In this document: piece by piece, positions 25,801 to 35,391 of the stretch
Layout: every line of letters starts with the position of its first letter
How positions within the stretch are numbered: the first letter of the stretch is position 1
Notes under the pieces: model-generated
The model's database searches: none
The model's input: only the letters and a program-made list of their open reading frames with translations
What the model was told of the DNA's origin: nothing
Position numbers and translations under genes: made by a program
Origin: Actinoplanes sp. L3-i22
GTDB lineage: Bacteria; Actinomycetota; Actinomycetes; Mycobacteriales; Micromonosporaceae
Direction of reading: 5' to 3'
DNA length: 64,000 bases
Assembly: GCF_019704555.1 (NCBI RefSeq)
Contig: NZ_AP024745.1
Span: forward strand, 9,764,001 to 9,828,000

Positions 25801-27556
25801 CCCCTCGTCCGGGAACGCCCTGCCCAGGACCGCCACGTCCGGGCGCACCCGGCCCGGGAACGCCCTGCCCGGGAACCCCGGCGGCGCCCGCCGCACCGAT
25901 CGCCTCGTGGCGCCCGGTGCCCTGCTCACGTGGCCCGGGAGCCGCCCGGCGCCCGGCCGGCCCGTCCGGTGACAGCCCGAACCGGTCCTCCGGCTGCGCG
26001 TGCGCCCCGGAGATCGGCCGGGCCGAACCGCCCCGCGTCCCGTCCGGGCCACCACGCGCGTGCGCCGGCCCGTCGGGTGCCGCGTGCGAGGCCGGCGCGC
26101 CGGAGATCGGGCGCGGGCCACGGCCGGTGAAGCCCCCGTCGGGGGCGGCGTGCGAGGTCGGCGCGCCCGACACCGGGCGCGGGCCACGAGCGCCGTAGGT
26201 GCCGTCGGGCGCGGCGTGCGACCCGTCCTGGGCGCCGTCCGGCTCGGGGCGGGCCCGGCGGCCGCGGCCACGGCCGGCGCGGTCCCCCGGCTCGGCCGGG
26301 AAGTCGTCGCGTCCCCGGGAGCGACGGCCGGCGCCGTCCGCACCACCGGGGAGCGGGCCGGTCTGATAGACGCTCGGCGGCACCGGGTCGGTCTGGTAGA
26401 CGCTCGGCGGGACGGTGTCGCCCTGGAAGCCACCGGCCGGCGGGATCGGCCCGGTCTGGTAGACGGCGGGCGGGATCGGCCCGGACTGCTGCGCGTCGAC
26501 ACGGGCCGACGCGGCATCCGGACGGAACCGGTCGCGGGCCGGGGCGGCCGGCGAGGTCGGGCGCACGCCGGGCGAGACCGGGTTCACCCCGGGCGCCGCG
26601 GGGCGTCCGCCGGGGACCTCCGGCGCGTTGCCGGAGCGCGGAACAGCCGGATCCGGATAGCCCGGACGGCCGGCGCCCGGCTCACCACGACCGGCGGGCG
26701 AGACCGGCACGCCGGGCCCGCCACGCCGGGCGGACGGCGGCACCGACCCGGGCGAAACCGGGCCGGCCGCGCCGGGAACACCTCGCTGACCAGGTGAAAC
26801 GGGACCAGCGGCGCCCGGGCCGGGCCCCCCGCGCTGACCTGGCGGAACCGCACCCGGCGGCATCTGCCCAGGCCGGCCGGGCATCTGACCCTGCCCCATC
26901 TGACCGGGCGGCATCTGACCGGGGGCCTGCTGCCCACCCGGCATCGGGCCACCACGCTGACCGGGCGGAACCGCTCCGGGCGGCATCTGGCCCGGCGGCA
27001 TCTGGCCCGGCGGCATCTGGCCCTGCGGCCCAGGACCCTGCGGCCCCGGACCCGGCCGGCCACCGGGCGGCATCTGACCCTGCACCGGACCGGGCTGCCC
27101 CGGACCACCGGGACCCGGACCACCACGCTGACCGGGCGGAACCGGCCCCGATCGCGGTCCGGGCGGCACCGGCGCACCGGCCGGCCCGGGACGCCGAGCC
27201 GGCGGAGCCTGCCCGGGCCCAGCCATGCCGGGAGCCGGAGCCGGAGCGGGGCCGCCCACGGGCTCCTCCGCCTCGAAACCGCCGCCGAAGACCGGGCCAC
27301 CCTCGGCCGGACCCTCGTCCGGCCCGGGCGCCCTGCGGCCGGACTTGCTGGTCCGGCCCTCGCCGGGCGCCGTGCCGGGCCCGATCGCGGCGGCCTCCTG
27401 CTTCGCGGTACGCAGGTCGTCGAGCCAGCCGGTCTCCTCGCGCGGGATCACGATCGGCTCGACCGGCTGCTCAGGGCGACCACGCCCGAAGCGACGGCCC
27501 TTCTTGCCGCCCTGCCCGGCCTCGTCGTCGGGCCGTTCGGCACCGCGCGGTGTCAC
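22844..27556 (-). CDS. Giant Pro/Gly-rich single-pass membrane protein
   Basis: 1570 residues, not recognised as a named family. Residues 1-55 are charged and may be ordered ([20 protein letters not shown]). About residues 60-1330 are extremely rich in Gly, Pro, Ala, Gln and Arg and should be disordered. They contain QMPPG repeats (about 160-230), [12 protein letters not shown] repeats (about 358-400), GQGGPG repeats (about 755-790), 13-residue [11 protein letters not shown] repeats (about 795-945), collagen-like GPxGPx runs (about 985-1095) and VKDNGFGG repeated three times (about 1265-1290). A membrane helix follows at about 1363-1386. The last roughly 180 residues form a compact, probably extracytoplasmic domain with six cysteines. 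The GTG at 27556 overlaps the rarA stop (GTGA). The codon pattern and the conserved C-terminal domain indicate real coding. Confidence 0.85.
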   Translation of the reverse strand: MTPRGAERPDDEAGQGGKKGRRFGRGRPEQPVEPIVIPREETGWLDDLRTAKQEAAAIGPGTAPGEGRTSKSGRRAPGPDEGPAEGGPVFGGGFEAEEPVGGPAPAPAPGMAGPGQAPPARRPGPAGAPVPPGPRSGPVPPGQRGGPGPGGPGQPGPVQGQMPPGGRPGPGPQGPGPQGQMPPGQMPPGQMPPGAVPPGQRGGPMPGGQQAPGQMPPGQMGQGQMPGRPGQMPPGAVPPGQRGGPGPGAAGPVSPGQRGVPGAAGPVSPGSVPPSARRGGPGVPVSPAGRGEPGAGRPGYPDPAVPRSGNAPEVPGGRPAAPGVNPVSPGVRPTSPAAPARDRFRPDAASARVDAQQSGPIPPAVYQTGPIPPAGGFQGDTVPPSVYQTDPVPPSVYQTGPLPGGADGAGRRSRGRDDFPAEPGDRAGRGRGRRARPEPDGAQDGSHAAPDGTYGARGPRPVSGAPTSHAAPDGGFTGRGPRPISGAPASHAAPDGPAHARGGPDGTRGGSARPISGAHAQPEDRFGLSPDGPAGRRAAPGPREQGTGRHEAIGAAGAAGVPGQGVPGPGAPGRGGPGQGVPGRGVPGQGGPGRGAPGPGVPVQGVPGQDVAEGAGGPGVPGPRRIGPGDGRPIRASAAVAPPVVPGRQGKRSPAVPGRAGAMAESTSGVIQRPAPRTGQLQPDEDGFTADRRALEGGQTGAVVPGQPGPGRRGRGEPQGARGGPADGSFADLAGGPGAEQAAHAAGEPGRGGRRGQGGPGGQGGPGGQGGPGGQGGPGGQGGQGRGPRRGPDPDQSQSFPAGAGGPQHSQGFPAGMGHPDQSQGFPAGMGHPDQSQGFPAGMGHPDQSQGFRAGLGHPDQSQGFRAGAGGPDQSQGFPAGTGSPEPTSRGRRRRAEQEPNPGDGRGPDQGFPPGRRGPDQSQGFPAGAGGPDQSQGFPAGAGGPRRGMDGGPVSPAPGPRGGGPARGGAPVAGAARAGVAGAASVPGPGGPGGPGGPGSGSARVPGNGPGGSARVPGNGPGGPNGPGGPGGPNGPNGPNGPNGPGRPAGPGRPNGPGGPGGPGGPGGPSGPGGPGGPNGPGGPSGPGRGAASVPVPGPGDPEAGGPNGIPRRGAAAVPGNGPEAGGPSGPPRRGAASVPGSGPDAGGPGRGAAAVPMPGDPEANGPRGAASVAVPGTNRAAVPGNGVVRSAGAASVPGSAAVVGRGAGTASVPGTASVPGRGNAPGGNAPGGNGPGGNAPGGGNDLDFENGQGNGPANGTPAGRAPGAVKDNGFGGVKDNGFGGVKDNGFGAGNGNAFGKTSSDGHGTGTIAVSRSGAGGPKPAGGASAVPRNGNATASAPLTEAEAEAAGGLREKLRTQRRLRLITLSTLAAVVLLLLPAFFGLRAISSDPVFASLDALSVPSWAAQQTDDKNSGSRWCFLECRFRERTADSERPFKETTEAYTKALTDAGWAPWKVGDCPESPVKADEGTYTCWTRDEFTLDLAVGLPGCAVDQVAQDVVPAAGSDAAEAGVTGTGKCEGSTVSIKVRSRIADERGKPDTRPGPVGQTPDPVLNEDDPLLAPTPQAS
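24270..24600 (-). repeat. Collagen-like GPx-coding repeat
   Basis: Nine-base-based repeats on minus encode tens of consecutive GPG, GPN and GPS triplets, interrupted by SARVPGN. The triplet period resembles bacterial collagen-like proteins, but the region should be cytoplasmic given the C-terminal membrane helix, so triple-helix formation is doubtful. Confidence 0.7.
24953..25135 (-). repeat. 39-base tandem repeat coding [13 protein letters not shown]
   Basis: About four to five nearly identical 39-base units in tandem, each encoding 13 residues, with further diverged copies at 24735-24820 and 24910-24950. The period is a multiple of three, so length changes keep the frame. Confidence 0.85.
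25205..25295 (-). repeat. 18-base tandem repeat coding GQGGPG
   Basis: About five near-perfect copies of an 18-base unit (plus strand CCCTGGCCGCCCGGCCCA) inside the Pro/Gly-rich gene. The minus strand carries dense GGG runs here and could form G-quadruplex structures. Confidence 0.85.
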
Positions 27557-29283
27557 GGCTGTTCCTTCCCGGCGGCATCGCCGCGCTCGTCCGACCGTTG
27601 CTCGTCACTGCCGGGTTCCGGCCCGGCCGCCGCCGCACCCGTTCCCGTCGCCGGCGGGTCCGCCGGCCCACCAGGTCCGCTCTCGTCCGCTTCATCTGCC
27701 GCGAGCGCGGCCCCCGGAGCACCGGAACCCTCGTCCGCGTCACCGGAACCCTCGCCCGCCGAGGCGGGGCCCGCTGTTTCCACATCGCCCGCTTCCGGAC
27801 CGTCCGCCGGGGCGGGCGGGCCCGAAACGGAGGCCGCCGACGACTGTGACGCATCCGGGGCCGGAGCACCACCCGCCGCGCGGACCGCACTGCCCGCCGA
27901 AGCGCCACGGGGCCCGAGACCCCGCACGATCCGGCGCAGGCGCGGTACCCGTTCGCCGACGGCGCGCTCGGCCCCGTGCTCGGTCGGCCGATAGTAGTCG
28001 GTGCCGACCAGATCGTCCGGGACGTACTGCTGCCGGACGACACCCTTCGGGTCGTCGTGCGGGTACCGATAGCCGCGACCGTGACCAAGGCCACGCGCGC
28101 CGGAGTAGTGCGCGTCGCGCAGATGCGCCGGAACCGCCCCGACCCGACCGGCCCGCACGTCGGCCATCGCCTCGCCGATCGCCGTGGTGACGCTGTTCGA
28201 CTTGGGGGCGGTGGCCATGTGCACGACCGCCTGGGCCAGGTTGAGCTGGGCCTCGGGCATGCCGATCAGCTGCACCGCCTGGGCCGCCGCGGTCGCCACC
28301 AGCAGCGCCTGCGGGTCGGCCATCCCGACGTCCTCGCTCGAGAAGATCACGATGCGCCGGGCGATGAACCGCGGATCCTCGCCGGCCACGATCATCCGGG
28401 CCAGGTAGTGCAGCGCGGCGTCCGGATCACTGCCGCGCATGCTCTTGATGAACGCGCTGATGATGTCGTAGTGCGCGTCGCCGTCCCGGTCGTAACGGAC
28501 CGCCGCCACGTCGACCGCGCGCTCGGCGGTGGCCAGGTCGATCTCCTTGGCGCCCTGCGCCAGGGCGGAACCGGCCGCCGCCTCCAGCGCCGTCAACGCT
28601 TTGCGGACATCGCCGCCGGCAAGCCGTACCAAATGGTCTTCTGCCTGGTCGGTAAGAGTGACCGCGCCGCCCAGGCCGCGTTGGTCGGCGACCGCGCGGC
28701 GGATCAGGGCGCGGACGTCGTCCTCCTCGAGGGCCTGCAGGGTCAGCAGGACGCAGCGGGAGAGCAGGGGCGAGATCACCGAGAAGTACGGATTCTCGGT
28801 CGTCGCCGCGAGCAGCGTGACCGTCCGGTCCTCGACCGCGGCGAGCAGCGAGTCCTGCTGGGTCTTGCTGAAGCGGTGCACCTCGTCGATGAAGAGCACG
28901 GTCGGCGGACCGCCGCGACGGCGATCGTTGCGCGCCGTGTCGATCACCGCGCGCACGTCCTTGACCCCGGCGGTCAGCGCGGACATCGCGATGAACTTGC
29001 GGTCGGTGGCGTGCGCGACCAGGTGCGCGATGGTGGTCTTGCCGGTGCCCGGGGGACCCCAGAGGATCACCGACATCGGGCTGGAACCGGTCACCAGCTG
29101 CCGCAACGGGGCGCCGGGGGCGAGCAGGTGCTGCTGGCCGACCAGCTCGTCGAGGCCGGCCGGGCGCATGCGGACGGGCAGCGGCGCGTCGGCCGCGGGC
29201 GTGCCGAAGCCGGCCGCCGGAGCGGCGTGCTGAGGCGCCGACAGCTCCGGCTGCGCGAGGGAGAAGAGCCCGTCCGTTTCCAT
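27553..29283 (-). CDS. rarA: Replication-associated recombination protein A (AAA ATPase)
   Basis: MgsA/RarA AAA+ ATPase acting at stalled replication forks. 576 residues. The core has [15 protein letters not shown], the Walker [10 protein letters not shown] near residue 77, the Walker B FIDEVHRF, and [10 protein letters not shown]. The helical and tetramerisation regions contain [27 protein letters not shown]. After about residue 452 the protein continues with a roughly 120-residue acidic, Ala/Gly/Pro-rich tail that is absent from typical RarA. The ATG at 29283 was chosen because upstream residues are not RarA-like. Confidence 0.94.
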   Translation of the reverse strand: METDGLFSLAQPELSAPQHAAPAAGFGTPAADAPLPVRMRPAGLDELVGQQHLLAPGAPLRQLVTGSSPMSVILWGPPGTGKTTIAHLVAHATDRKFIAMSALTAGVKDVRAVIDTARNDRRRGGPPTVLFIDEVHRFSKTQQDSLLAAVEDRTVTLLAATTENPYFSVISPLLSRCVLLTLQALEEDDVRALIRRAVADQRGLGGAVTLTDQAEDHLVRLAGGDVRKALTALEAAAGSALAQGAKEIDLATAERAVDVAAVRYDRDGDAHYDIISAFIKSMRGSDPDAALHYLARMIVAGEDPRFIARRIVIFSSEDVGMADPQALLVATAAAQAVQLIGMPEAQLNLAQAVVHMATAPKSNSVTTAIGEAMADVRAGRVGAVPAHLRDAHYSGARGLGHGRGYRYPHDDPKGVVRQQYVPDDLVGTDYYRPTEHGAERAVGERVPRLRRIVRGLGPRGASAGSAVRAAGGAPAPDASQSSAASVSGPPAPADGPEAGDVETAGPASAGEGSGDADEGSGAPGAALAADEADESGPGGPADPPATGTGAAAAGPEPGSDEQRSDERGDAAGKEQP

Positions 29284-29410
29284 CGCAACCGACAGTACCG
29301 GCCTTCCGAGGCCGAGCCGAAATGCGACCTCGCGACCTGTGGACAAGCTCCGGCCCGCGAACGCATCGCTACTCAGCGTGCGCGCGCGGGCCGATCCGGA
29401 GCGCGGAAAA

Positions 29411-29626
29411 TCAGCCGCGGCCCGGGCGACGGCCGTAGAAGCGGCGGCCGGTGCCGGTGCCACTGCGCGGGCCGCTGCCCACGCCGGCGAGGTAGAGGGC
29501 GATCAGCAGCAGGCCGAGCGAGGCCATGGTCGAGAAGTTGAACAGGTCGGGCGCACCGAAGTTGGTGTTGAGCAGGTCGGCGAGCAGATAGATACCGAAA
29601 ACGACAGCAGCCGCGATAGCGAGCAT
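29411..29626 (-). CDS. Small two-helix membrane protein
   Basis: 71 residues. Two hydrophobic segments at about residues 2-18 ([17 protein letters not shown]) and 34-50 ([17 protein letters not shown]), then a basic Gly/Arg tail ([11 protein letters not shown]). I do not recognise a family. Its ATG shares one base with the stop of the MFS gene (TGATG), and GGAGG lies upstream, so it is cotranslated with the exporter and may be an accessory of it, or an unrelated membrane protein carried in the operon. Confidence 0.7.
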   Translation of the reverse strand: MLAIAAAVVFGIYLLADLLNTNFGAPDLFNFSTMASLGLLLIALYLAGVGSGPRSGTGTGRRFYGRRPGRG

Positions 29627-30906
29627 CAGATTCCTCCGGGGGTGAGAGCCGATGTGGAACTGATACCCGCGTCGATGGGTTCCCGAAACTTGGGTTTCAC
29701 CAGATAGAGCGGTGCGGCCGCGGCGAGCACCACGGCGCCGGTCACGATCGCCGCGCTGACGCTGACACTCTGTGCGAGCGAGGTCAGCAGGATCGCGCCG
29801 ACCGCGAAGCCGGGCTGCCCCACCATCGAGTTGAGCGAGAGCAGACTCGTCCGGTACTCCCCCTCGGCCTGCCGGTGCAGCAGCGCGTTGTGCACCGGGC
29901 TGGACGCGCCGTGCACCGTGTAGGTCAGCAGGAAACCGGTGATCACCCCGGCCGGGCCGGCCAGCAGTCCCATCGCGACGATCGTCAGTCCCTGCAGGAT
30001 CCGCAGCGTGAATCCGGTCCAGGGAGCGCCGATCCTACGGATGAGCATCGGGATCAGGGCCGCGCCGGCCGCCGAGACCGCCCACGCCACCGAGCTGACC
30101 GGGCCCATCAGCGCGGCCGCACCCGCCTTGTCCGCGAGGACCTCGCTGAGCCGGATCGGCATCAGCTTCTCGAAGGTGACCATGCCGAAGCTCCACAGCA
30201 GCTCGACCGAGATCAGCGCGAGCACCACCCGGGACCGCCGGGCCAGCCCCAGCGCGGCGCCGATCGCCACCGGCACGCCGCGGATCGAGGTGACCAGGGC
30301 GGTCAGGCCGCGGGCCGGGCGCTCCTCGGTCATCAGCAGCGCCACCGCCAGCGTGCTCACCGCGCTCAGGCCGAGTGCGACGACCAGCGGCACGGTCAGC
30401 GCGCTCAGCGGACCGACCGGGCCGAGCCAGATCAGGCCGCCGCTGAGCAGCGCGCCGACGGCGATGGCGAGGCTCAGCGCGACCACGCCGTGGCTCAGGC
30501 CGGTCTCGATGTCGGCGTCCCGCTCCACGGCCAGCGACTCGTCGACGAACCAGGAGTCGAGCGGCCCGCTGTCCAGCGCCCGGTAGATGCCCTGCAGGAA
30601 CCAGGCCGCGGCGAACAGCGGGACCGAGCCGGCCACGATCATCACGCTCAGCGAGACCAGATTGACCGCGCCGGCGATCAGCAGCACGGGCCGACGGCCC
30701 AGCGCGTCGGCCAGCCCGCCGGTGGGCAACTCCAGGACCAGGACGGTGAGTCCCTGGACCGCGGCGACCAGACCGGCCTGCGCGATGGTGAGCCCCCGGT
30801 CCAGCGGCAGCAGCGCGGTCAGCGGAATGGTCAGCCCTACCGGCAACCACCGAAGCGAGATCAAGAGCAAATACCGAAACCGAATTTGCCGTACGGCCAT
30901 GGTCAT
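29626..30906 (-). CDS. MFS transporter, drug-efflux type
   Basis: 426 residues with about 12 hydrophobic segments. The loop 2-3 signature is GGLADALGRRPVL near residue 65, followed by FLQGIYRALDSGPLDSWFVDE. The C-terminal half has the usual pseudo-repeat. The start at 30906 has GGGGAGG seven bases upstream and overlaps the ArsR stop (ATGA). The tight link to an ArsR-type repressor suggests an inducible exporter; the substrate cannot be told from sequence. Confidence 0.88.
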   Translation of the reverse strand: MTMAVRQIRFRYLLLISLRWLPVGLTIPLTALLPLDRGLTIAQAGLVAAVQGLTVLVLELPTGGLADALGRRPVLLIAGAVNLVSLSVMIVAGSVPLFAAAWFLQGIYRALDSGPLDSWFVDESLAVERDADIETGLSHGVVALSLAIAVGALLSGGLIWLGPVGPLSALTVPLVVALGLSAVSTLAVALLMTEERPARGLTALVTSIRGVPVAIGAALGLARRSRVVLALISVELLWSFGMVTFEKLMPIRLSEVLADKAGAAALMGPVSSVAWAVSAAGAALIPMLIRRIGAPWTGFTLRILQGLTIVAMGLLAGPAGVITGFLLTYTVHGASSPVHNALLHRQAEGEYRTSLLSLNSMVGQPGFAVGAILLTSLAQSVSVSAAIVTGAVVLAAAAPLYLVKPKFREPIDAGISSTSALTPGGI

Positions 30907-31505
30907 GCCCCGTCCTCCCCATTCCCCTCGGAGCCCTCGACGCGCGGCAGACCGGCCACCCACAGGTGGACCGATCGCGCGTCCGGACCGGGCCCGTCCA
31001 CGCCGAGTCGCCGATAGCGGTCGACGACGTCCTCGATCTCGCGCAGCATGGCCCGGGTCTGATCCGAGCCCAGGTGGAGCAGGTAGTCGGAGATCTCGGC
31101 GGTCTCCCGCCAGGCCTCGGTCTCCTGCGGGATCGCCTGCCGCCAGCTCTGCGCCTGCGCGACGAAGAGGTTGACCTGCTGTGTCTCCAGCCACTCGACG
31201 GCCGCGGTGGCCTCCGGATCGCCCTCGTAATAGCTGCGCCGGAAGCTGGACATGTCGTGCGCCGCCCGCCACCAGCGCTGCCGCCCCGAGCCCGGCCGCT
31301 CCTCCTCGAGGACCAGGCCGACCTCGGCCAGCTGGCGCAGGTGATAGCTGGTCGCGCCGGTGTTGGTGCCCAGCGCGGCGGCGAGGCTGGTGGCGGTGGC
31401 CGGACCGGTGCGCCGGAGCTGGCCGAGCAGCCGCAGCCGCAGCGGCTGGGCGAGCGCGCGGATCTGTGGCCCGCTGAGGTGTACCTGCACGATGTCGTCG
31501 GCCAT
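30903..31505 (-). CDS. ArsR-family winged-helix transcriptional regulator
   Basis: 200 residues. The winged helix spans about residues 10-85: ALAQPLRLRLLGQLRRTGPATATSLAAALG, the recognition helix in NTGATSYHLRQLAEVGLV, and a wing ending in GRQRWWR. A helical C-terminal half of about 110 residues, rich in Trp/Tyr and acidic residues, probably makes the dimer or ligand site. There are no CxC metal motifs, so it is unlikely to be a metal sensor. The ATG at 31505 lies just after the candidate operator. It is cotranscribed with the MFS gene. Confidence 0.88.
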   Translation of the reverse strand: MADDIVQVHLSGPQIRALAQPLRLRLLGQLRRTGPATATSLAAALGTNTGATSYHLRQLAEVGLVLEEERPGSGRQRWWRAAHDMSSFRRSYYEGDPEATAAVEWLETQQVNLFVAQAQSWRQAIPQETEAWRETAEISDYLLHLGSDQTRAMLREIEDVVDRYRRLGVDGPGPDARSVHLWVAGLPRVEGSEGNGEDGA

Positions 31506-31521
31506 GCATACACAATATCTG

Positions 31522-31538
31522 TGCACAGCAATTGTGCA
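31522..31538. promoter_or_regulatory. Candidate ArsR-regulator operator
   Basis: Perfect inverted repeat TGCACA-N5-TGTGCA, with a third related half-site CTTGTGCATG at 31544-31553. It lies 17 bases upstream of the regulator start, in the 112-base divergent gap facing the questin-oxidase-like gene. Position and dyad fit autoregulation and possibly control of both directions. Confidence 0.55.
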
Positions 31539-31617
31539 AGTTGCTTGTGCATGCGCTCTGACCAGGCGATTTATCGGACTTGACGTGAAGTCAGGTTCAA
31601 GTAGCAAGCTCGTGAGC

Positions 31618-32694
31618 ATGGGAAACGACACGCTCGACGAAGCTCTCCTCCGCCTCCACGACACCGGGCCGGAGTTCGACGGCTGGCTGTCCAACCACGC
31701 GCCGATGGCCGCCGAGGCGCTCATCCGGAACGGGCACGCCGGCGACGTACACCACTGGATCGACGACTACCTGGACCGGCTCGAGGAAGCGCCACGCGGC
31801 ATCGCCCCGATCGACGCGGGCGACTGGCGGGAACCGCTCGGGGATCCCGGCCGTACCGGAGACTGGTTGGTCTTCTTCGATCGCGAGATCCGGACCGGGC
31901 CGTGGCGCGACACGCTCGCCACCTGGTGGCCACGGCTGCTGCCGGGAATCGCCGCCGGCGCCACCCACGGGGTGATCAGGGTCGGTCACGCGGTCCGGTC
32001 ACTGCTGGAGCAGGAGACCCCGGCCCGGGTCGCCGAGCTGGGGCAGGGGCTGGCTTACTGGGCGGCGCGCTGGCAGCCGATGACACCGGCCGGGCAGGGG
32101 CCCTATCGCGGCGCCGACCCGCGGAGCGCGCTCGACGCCGTCCCGCGCGTCCCCGACCAGCGGCTCGGCATCCGGAACCGGCTGGCCCAGCTGGCGGAGC
32201 TGGCCGCCTGGCCGGAGGCGGCCGGGGCGGTGCCCGGGGCGGGTTCGGAGGCGGATCGGCTGCGGGGGATCGTGGCGGCTGCGGTGGGGCGGCATCTTCG
32301 CTACGGGCATGGGAGTCCGGTGATGATGGTGCACGCTTCGACGGCTCCGGCGGCGGTGCTGCGGGCGTTGCCGGCGCTGCCGGTCGCGTTGCACGGGCCG
32401 AGTCTGGCGGCGGGCTGGGCGGCCGCGGCCGCGGTGACCGCGGCTTACTCGCCGGCCGAGCCTGTCCCGGGGCGGTTCGCCGACTCTGGCTTGGGCCCCG
32501 CCCCCGCCCCCGCCGCCACCTCCGATGCTGCCCCGCCGCTCGATCCCGACGAGGTCTTCGACCACGCCGCGACCTCGGGCGATGCGCACGCCATCAAGTT
32601 CGCCGACACCGCGGTCGAGGCATGGCGGTTCGCCGGCGATCCCGACCTGCTGCGGGCCGCCGTCCACGCCACCACCCTGATCGGCCCCGCCTGA
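31618..32694 (+). CDS. Questin oxidase-like (DUF4243) protein
   Basis: 358 residues. The N-terminal motif SNHAPMAAEALIRNGHAGDVHHWIDDY resembles the start of questin-oxidase family proteins (cofactor-free Baeyer-Villiger-type oxygenases in fungi, mostly uncharacterised in bacteria). AGATHGVIRVGHAVRSL and GDAHAIKFADTAVEAW near the C-terminus fit the same family. The start could be the ATG at 31618 or a GTG six bases earlier; no strong ribosome-binding site is seen. It is divergent from the ArsR/MFS operon and may share its operator. The reaction in this organism is unknown. Confidence 0.72.
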   Translation: MGNDTLDEALLRLHDTGPEFDGWLSNHAPMAAEALIRNGHAGDVHHWIDDYLDRLEEAPRGIAPIDAGDWREPLGDPGRTGDWLVFFDREIRTGPWRDTLATWWPRLLPGIAAGATHGVIRVGHAVRSLLEQETPARVAELGQGLAYWAARWQPMTPAGQGPYRGADPRSALDAVPRVPDQRLGIRNRLAQLAELAAWPEAAGAVPGAGSEADRLRGIVAAAVGRHLRYGHGSPVMMVHASTAPAAVLRALPALPVALHGPSLAAGWAAAAAVTAAYSPAEPVPGRFADSGLGPAPAPAATSDAAPPLDPDEVFDHAATSGDAHAIKFADTAVEAWRFAGDPDLLRAAVHATTLIGPA

Positions 32695-32878
32695 TCCGGG
32701 ACACCCCACCTCGGCCACGCCCAGCCGCGGCCACGCCTCGCCTCGGCCACGCCCACCGCGGCCACCGCACGCGGCCACCGCACGCGAGCGCCGTCCCGGA
32801 GCCTGTCGACCGGCTCCGGCCGTACCGAATAATTGTTGTCAGTGACCACAGCGGACCCGCCGCCGGACCGCGGCCCGG
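32695..32878. other. Convergent intergenic region with GC-rich repeats
   Basis: Contains imperfect repeats of CGGCCACGCC and two adjacent copies of CGGCCACCGCACG at about 32758-32785, then a short hairpin GGAGCC-N8-GGCTCC at 32798-32817 that may end the upstream gene. No coding sequence seen. Confidence 0.5.
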
Positions 32879-33367
32879 TCAGTCCGCGAGCTTGAAGAGC
32901 AGCACCGTCTCCCACTTGTGCATGTCCGGCTGCTCGACCGGGTTGGTCATCAGGATCTCGAGGCGGGCGTTCCACCGCTCCCCCGTCAGGGTCGGTGTCA
33001 TGTCCCAGGTCAGGCCGTTGTGCTGGCCCCAGTCCAGCAGCCGCGCGGTGATCCCCATCAGCTGGTCGGGGTGGCCGACGTGGCTGACCGTCGCGTAGCG
33101 ACCGGCGGGCAGGACGTCCATGAAGTCGGGTGGCTCGACCGGGACCCGGCCGGCGACCGGGATGCCGGCCTCGACGACCATCTCCGCCGCCATGTCGATC
33201 ATGCGGTAGCGGAAGAACGGCGCGCCGGTGACCTGGACTCCGCGCTGCGCGAGGCCGGAGAACATGGTGGGCAGGTGGTCGGCGACACGGGCGAACTCGG
33301 TCATGGTGATCGATTCACGGCGGCCGACATACAGCTGCTCGGCGCATTGGACGATGCTCGGCTTCAC
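32879..33367 (-). CDS. GyrI-like / AraC effector-binding domain protein
   Basis: 162 residues, a single GyrI-like small-molecule-binding domain without a DNA-binding part. Features are the N-terminal beta-strand with RRESITMTEFA, GAPFFRYRMID, the pseudo-repeat VAGRVPVEPPDFMDVLPAGRYATVSHVG, and the C-terminal ARLEILMTNP. The start is a GTG at 33367; the frame continues upstream without conserved sequence. It stands alone between convergent questin-like and downstream aspS genes. Such proteins bind hydrophobic or drug-like ligands; the ligand is unknown. Confidence 0.78.
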   Translation of the reverse strand: MKPSIVQCAEQLYVGRRESITMTEFARVADHLPTMFSGLAQRGVQVTGAPFFRYRMIDMAAEMVVEAGIPVAGRVPVEPPDFMDVLPAGRYATVSHVGHPDQLMGITARLLDWGQHNGLTWDMTPTLTGERWNARLEILMTNPVEQPDMHKWETVLLFKLAD

Positions 33368-33438
33368 GCGGACCAGTCTCACAGGATCGGCGGGGCCGCG
33401 CACGCCCGGTGACGGAGACCTGTGGATTGTGGATAACG

Positions 33439-33473
33439 CACGGCCCCGGCGGGAAGCTCCCGCCGGGGCCGTG
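33439..33473 (-). terminator. Terminator after aspS
   Basis: Sixteen-base-pair perfect stem CACGGCCCCGGCGGGA / TCCCGCCGGGGCCGTG with a three-base loop, 12 bases after the aspS stop. On minus it is followed by CGTTATCCAC rather than a T-tract. The strong stem alone is typical of actinobacterial terminators. Confidence 0.8.
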
Positions 33474-33485
33474 ACCAGCCGTTTG

Positions 33486-35288
33486 TCAGTTAGAGCGCTC
33501 GACCGGGGCGGCCTGGCCGTCGGTGCCGGGCGTGCCCGCGGTGGCCTTCGGCTTGGCGTCGACGCCGGCCTCGAGGCGCTGCTGCGCGGTGATCGGCGTG
33601 GGCGCGCCGGTCAGCGGGTCGAAGCCGCCGCGGCTCTTCGGGAACGAGATGACCTCGCGGATCGAGTCGAACCCGCCGAGCAGCATGCAGGTCCGGTCCC
33701 AGCCCAGGGCGATGCCGGCGTGCGGCGGCGGGCCGTACTTGAACGCCTCGAGCAGGAAGCCGAACTTGTCCTGCGCCTCGTCCGGGGTGATGCCGAGCAG
33801 GTCGAAGACCCGGCTCTGCACGTCGCCGCGGTGGATACGGACGCTGCCGCCGCCGATCTCGTTGCCGTTGACCACGATGTCGTACGCGTACGCCAGCGCC
33901 TTGTCCGGAGCGGACTCGAAGTTGTCCAGCCACTCGTCGTTCGGTGAGGTGAACGGGTGGTGGACCGCGGTCCAGCCGCCCTCGTCGGTCTTCTCGAACA
34001 TCGGCGCGTCGACGACCCAGCAGAACGCCCAGGCCGACTCGTCGATCAGCTTGGCCCGCTTGGCGATCTCGATCCGGGCCGCGCCGAGCAGCTCCTGCGC
34101 GTCCCGTCGCTCGTTCGCGGCGGCGAAGAAGACCGCGTCACCCGGCTTCGCGCCGACCGCGTCGGCCAGGCCGGACAGGTGTTCGGGCGACAGGTTCTTC
34201 GCGACCGGGCCCTTCGGCTCGCCGGTCTCGGCGTCGAGGACGACGTAGGCCAGGCCGCGGGCGCCGCGCGCCTTCGCCCAGTCCTGCCAGCCGTCCAGCT
34301 CCTTGCGGGTCTGCGCGGCGCCACCCGGCATGACGACGGCGCCGACGTAGCCACCGGCGTCGATCGCGCCGGCGAACACCCGGAACGCGGTGCCGCGGAG
34401 GTAGTCGGTGAGCTCGACCAGCTCGACGCCGTACCGAAGATCGGGTTTGTCGGATCCGTAGCGGTTCATCGCGTCGGTCCAGGTGATCCGCGGAATCGGG
34501 AGCTGGACCTGGTAGTCGGCGAGCTCGCTCCAGAGCTTCGAGACGATCTCCTCGCCGAGCGCGATGATGTCGTCCTGCGTCACGAACGACATCTCGATGT
34601 CGAGCTGGGTGAACTCCGGCTGCCGGTCGGCGCGGAAGTCCTCGTCGCGGTAGCAGCGGGCGATCTGGTAATACCGCTCCATGCCGGCGACCATCAGCAG
34701 CTGCTTGAACAGCTGCGGGGACTGGGGCAGCGCGTACCACGCACCGGGCTGCAGGCGGACCGGGACCAGGAAGTCCCGCGCGCCCTCGGGCGTCGACCGG
34801 GTCAGGGTCGGCGTCTCGATCTCGTTGAAGTCGTGGGCGTGCAGCACCTCACGGGCGATCTGGTTCGCCCGGCTGCGCAGGCGCAGCGCCTTCGACGGGC
34901 CGGAACGGCGCAGGTCGAGGTAGCGGTACTTGAGGCGGATGTCGTCGGAGGCGGTGACCGCGTCGTCGATCGGCAGCGGCAGCGGGGCCGCCTCGGAGAG
35001 CACGGTCAGCTCGCTGGCGACGACCTCGATCGCGCCGGTGGCCAGCTCCGGGTTCTCGTTGCCGTCCGGGCGGGCGTTGACCTCGCCGACGACCTTCACG
35101 CAGAACTCGTTGCGCAGCGCGTGCGCGTCCTCCTCACGGAAGACCACCTGCACCACGCCGGAGGCGTCCCGCAGGTCGACGAAGATGACACCGCCGTGGT
35201 CCCGCCGACGGGCCACCCAACCGGCGAGCGTCACCGTCGTGCCGGCGTCAGTGGCACGCAGAGTGCCGGCTTCATGGGTCCTGATCAC
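33486..35288 (-). CDS. aspS: Aspartyl-tRNA synthetase
   Basis: Class IIb synthetase. 600 residues of bacterial type. The N-terminal anticodon OB-fold has [19 protein letters not shown]; catalytic motif 2 is [18 protein letters not shown]; the bacterial GAD insertion lies in the middle; and motif 3 is [11 protein letters not shown] near residue 550. A low-complexity tail of about 30 residues ends the protein. I chose the GTG at 35288, with AGGAGA upstream, giving the standard VIRTHEAG start. Whether it also charges tRNA-Asn depends on the genome having a GatCAB pathway, not visible here. Confidence 0.96.
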   Translation of the reverse strand: MIRTHEAGTLRATDAGTTVTLAGWVARRRDHGGVIFVDLRDASGVVQVVFREEDAHALRNEFCVKVVGEVNARPDGNENPELATGAIEVVASELTVLSEAAPLPLPIDDAVTASDDIRLKYRYLDLRRSGPSKALRLRSRANQIAREVLHAHDFNEIETPTLTRSTPEGARDFLVPVRLQPGAWYALPQSPQLFKQLLMVAGMERYYQIARCYRDEDFRADRQPEFTQLDIEMSFVTQDDIIALGEEIVSKLWSELADYQVQLPIPRITWTDAMNRYGSDKPDLRYGVELVELTDYLRGTAFRVFAGAIDAGGYVGAVVMPGGAAQTRKELDGWQDWAKARGARGLAYVVLDAETGEPKGPVAKNLSPEHLSGLADAVGAKPGDAVFFAAANERRDAQELLGAARIEIAKRAKLIDESAWAFCWVVDAPMFEKTDEGGWTAVHHPFTSPNDEWLDNFESAPDKALAYAYDIVVNGNEIGGGSVRIHRGDVQSRVFDLLGITPDEAQDKFGFLLEAFKYGPPPHAGIALGWDRTCMLLGGFDSIREVISFPKSRGGFDPLTGAPTPITAQQRLEAGVDAKPKATAGTPGTDGQAAPVERSN

Positions 35289-35391
35289 GGAAACGTCTCC
35301 TAACCGAGTTTCGCGGGGCGCACCCGACATTCTGTCAGGGCCGCCCCGCGCCACGTGCCACGGGCCGGGCCGGGCTCGATTCCCGGCCGTA

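Noticed and set aside
23139..26797. Plus-strand and alternative-frame Pro/Arg-rich open frames over the giant repeat gene
   Set aside because: Repeats with a period divisible by three keep several frames open at once. Only the minus frame ending at 22844 has a normal charged N-terminus, a membrane helix, a compact cysteine-containing domain and coupling to rarA.
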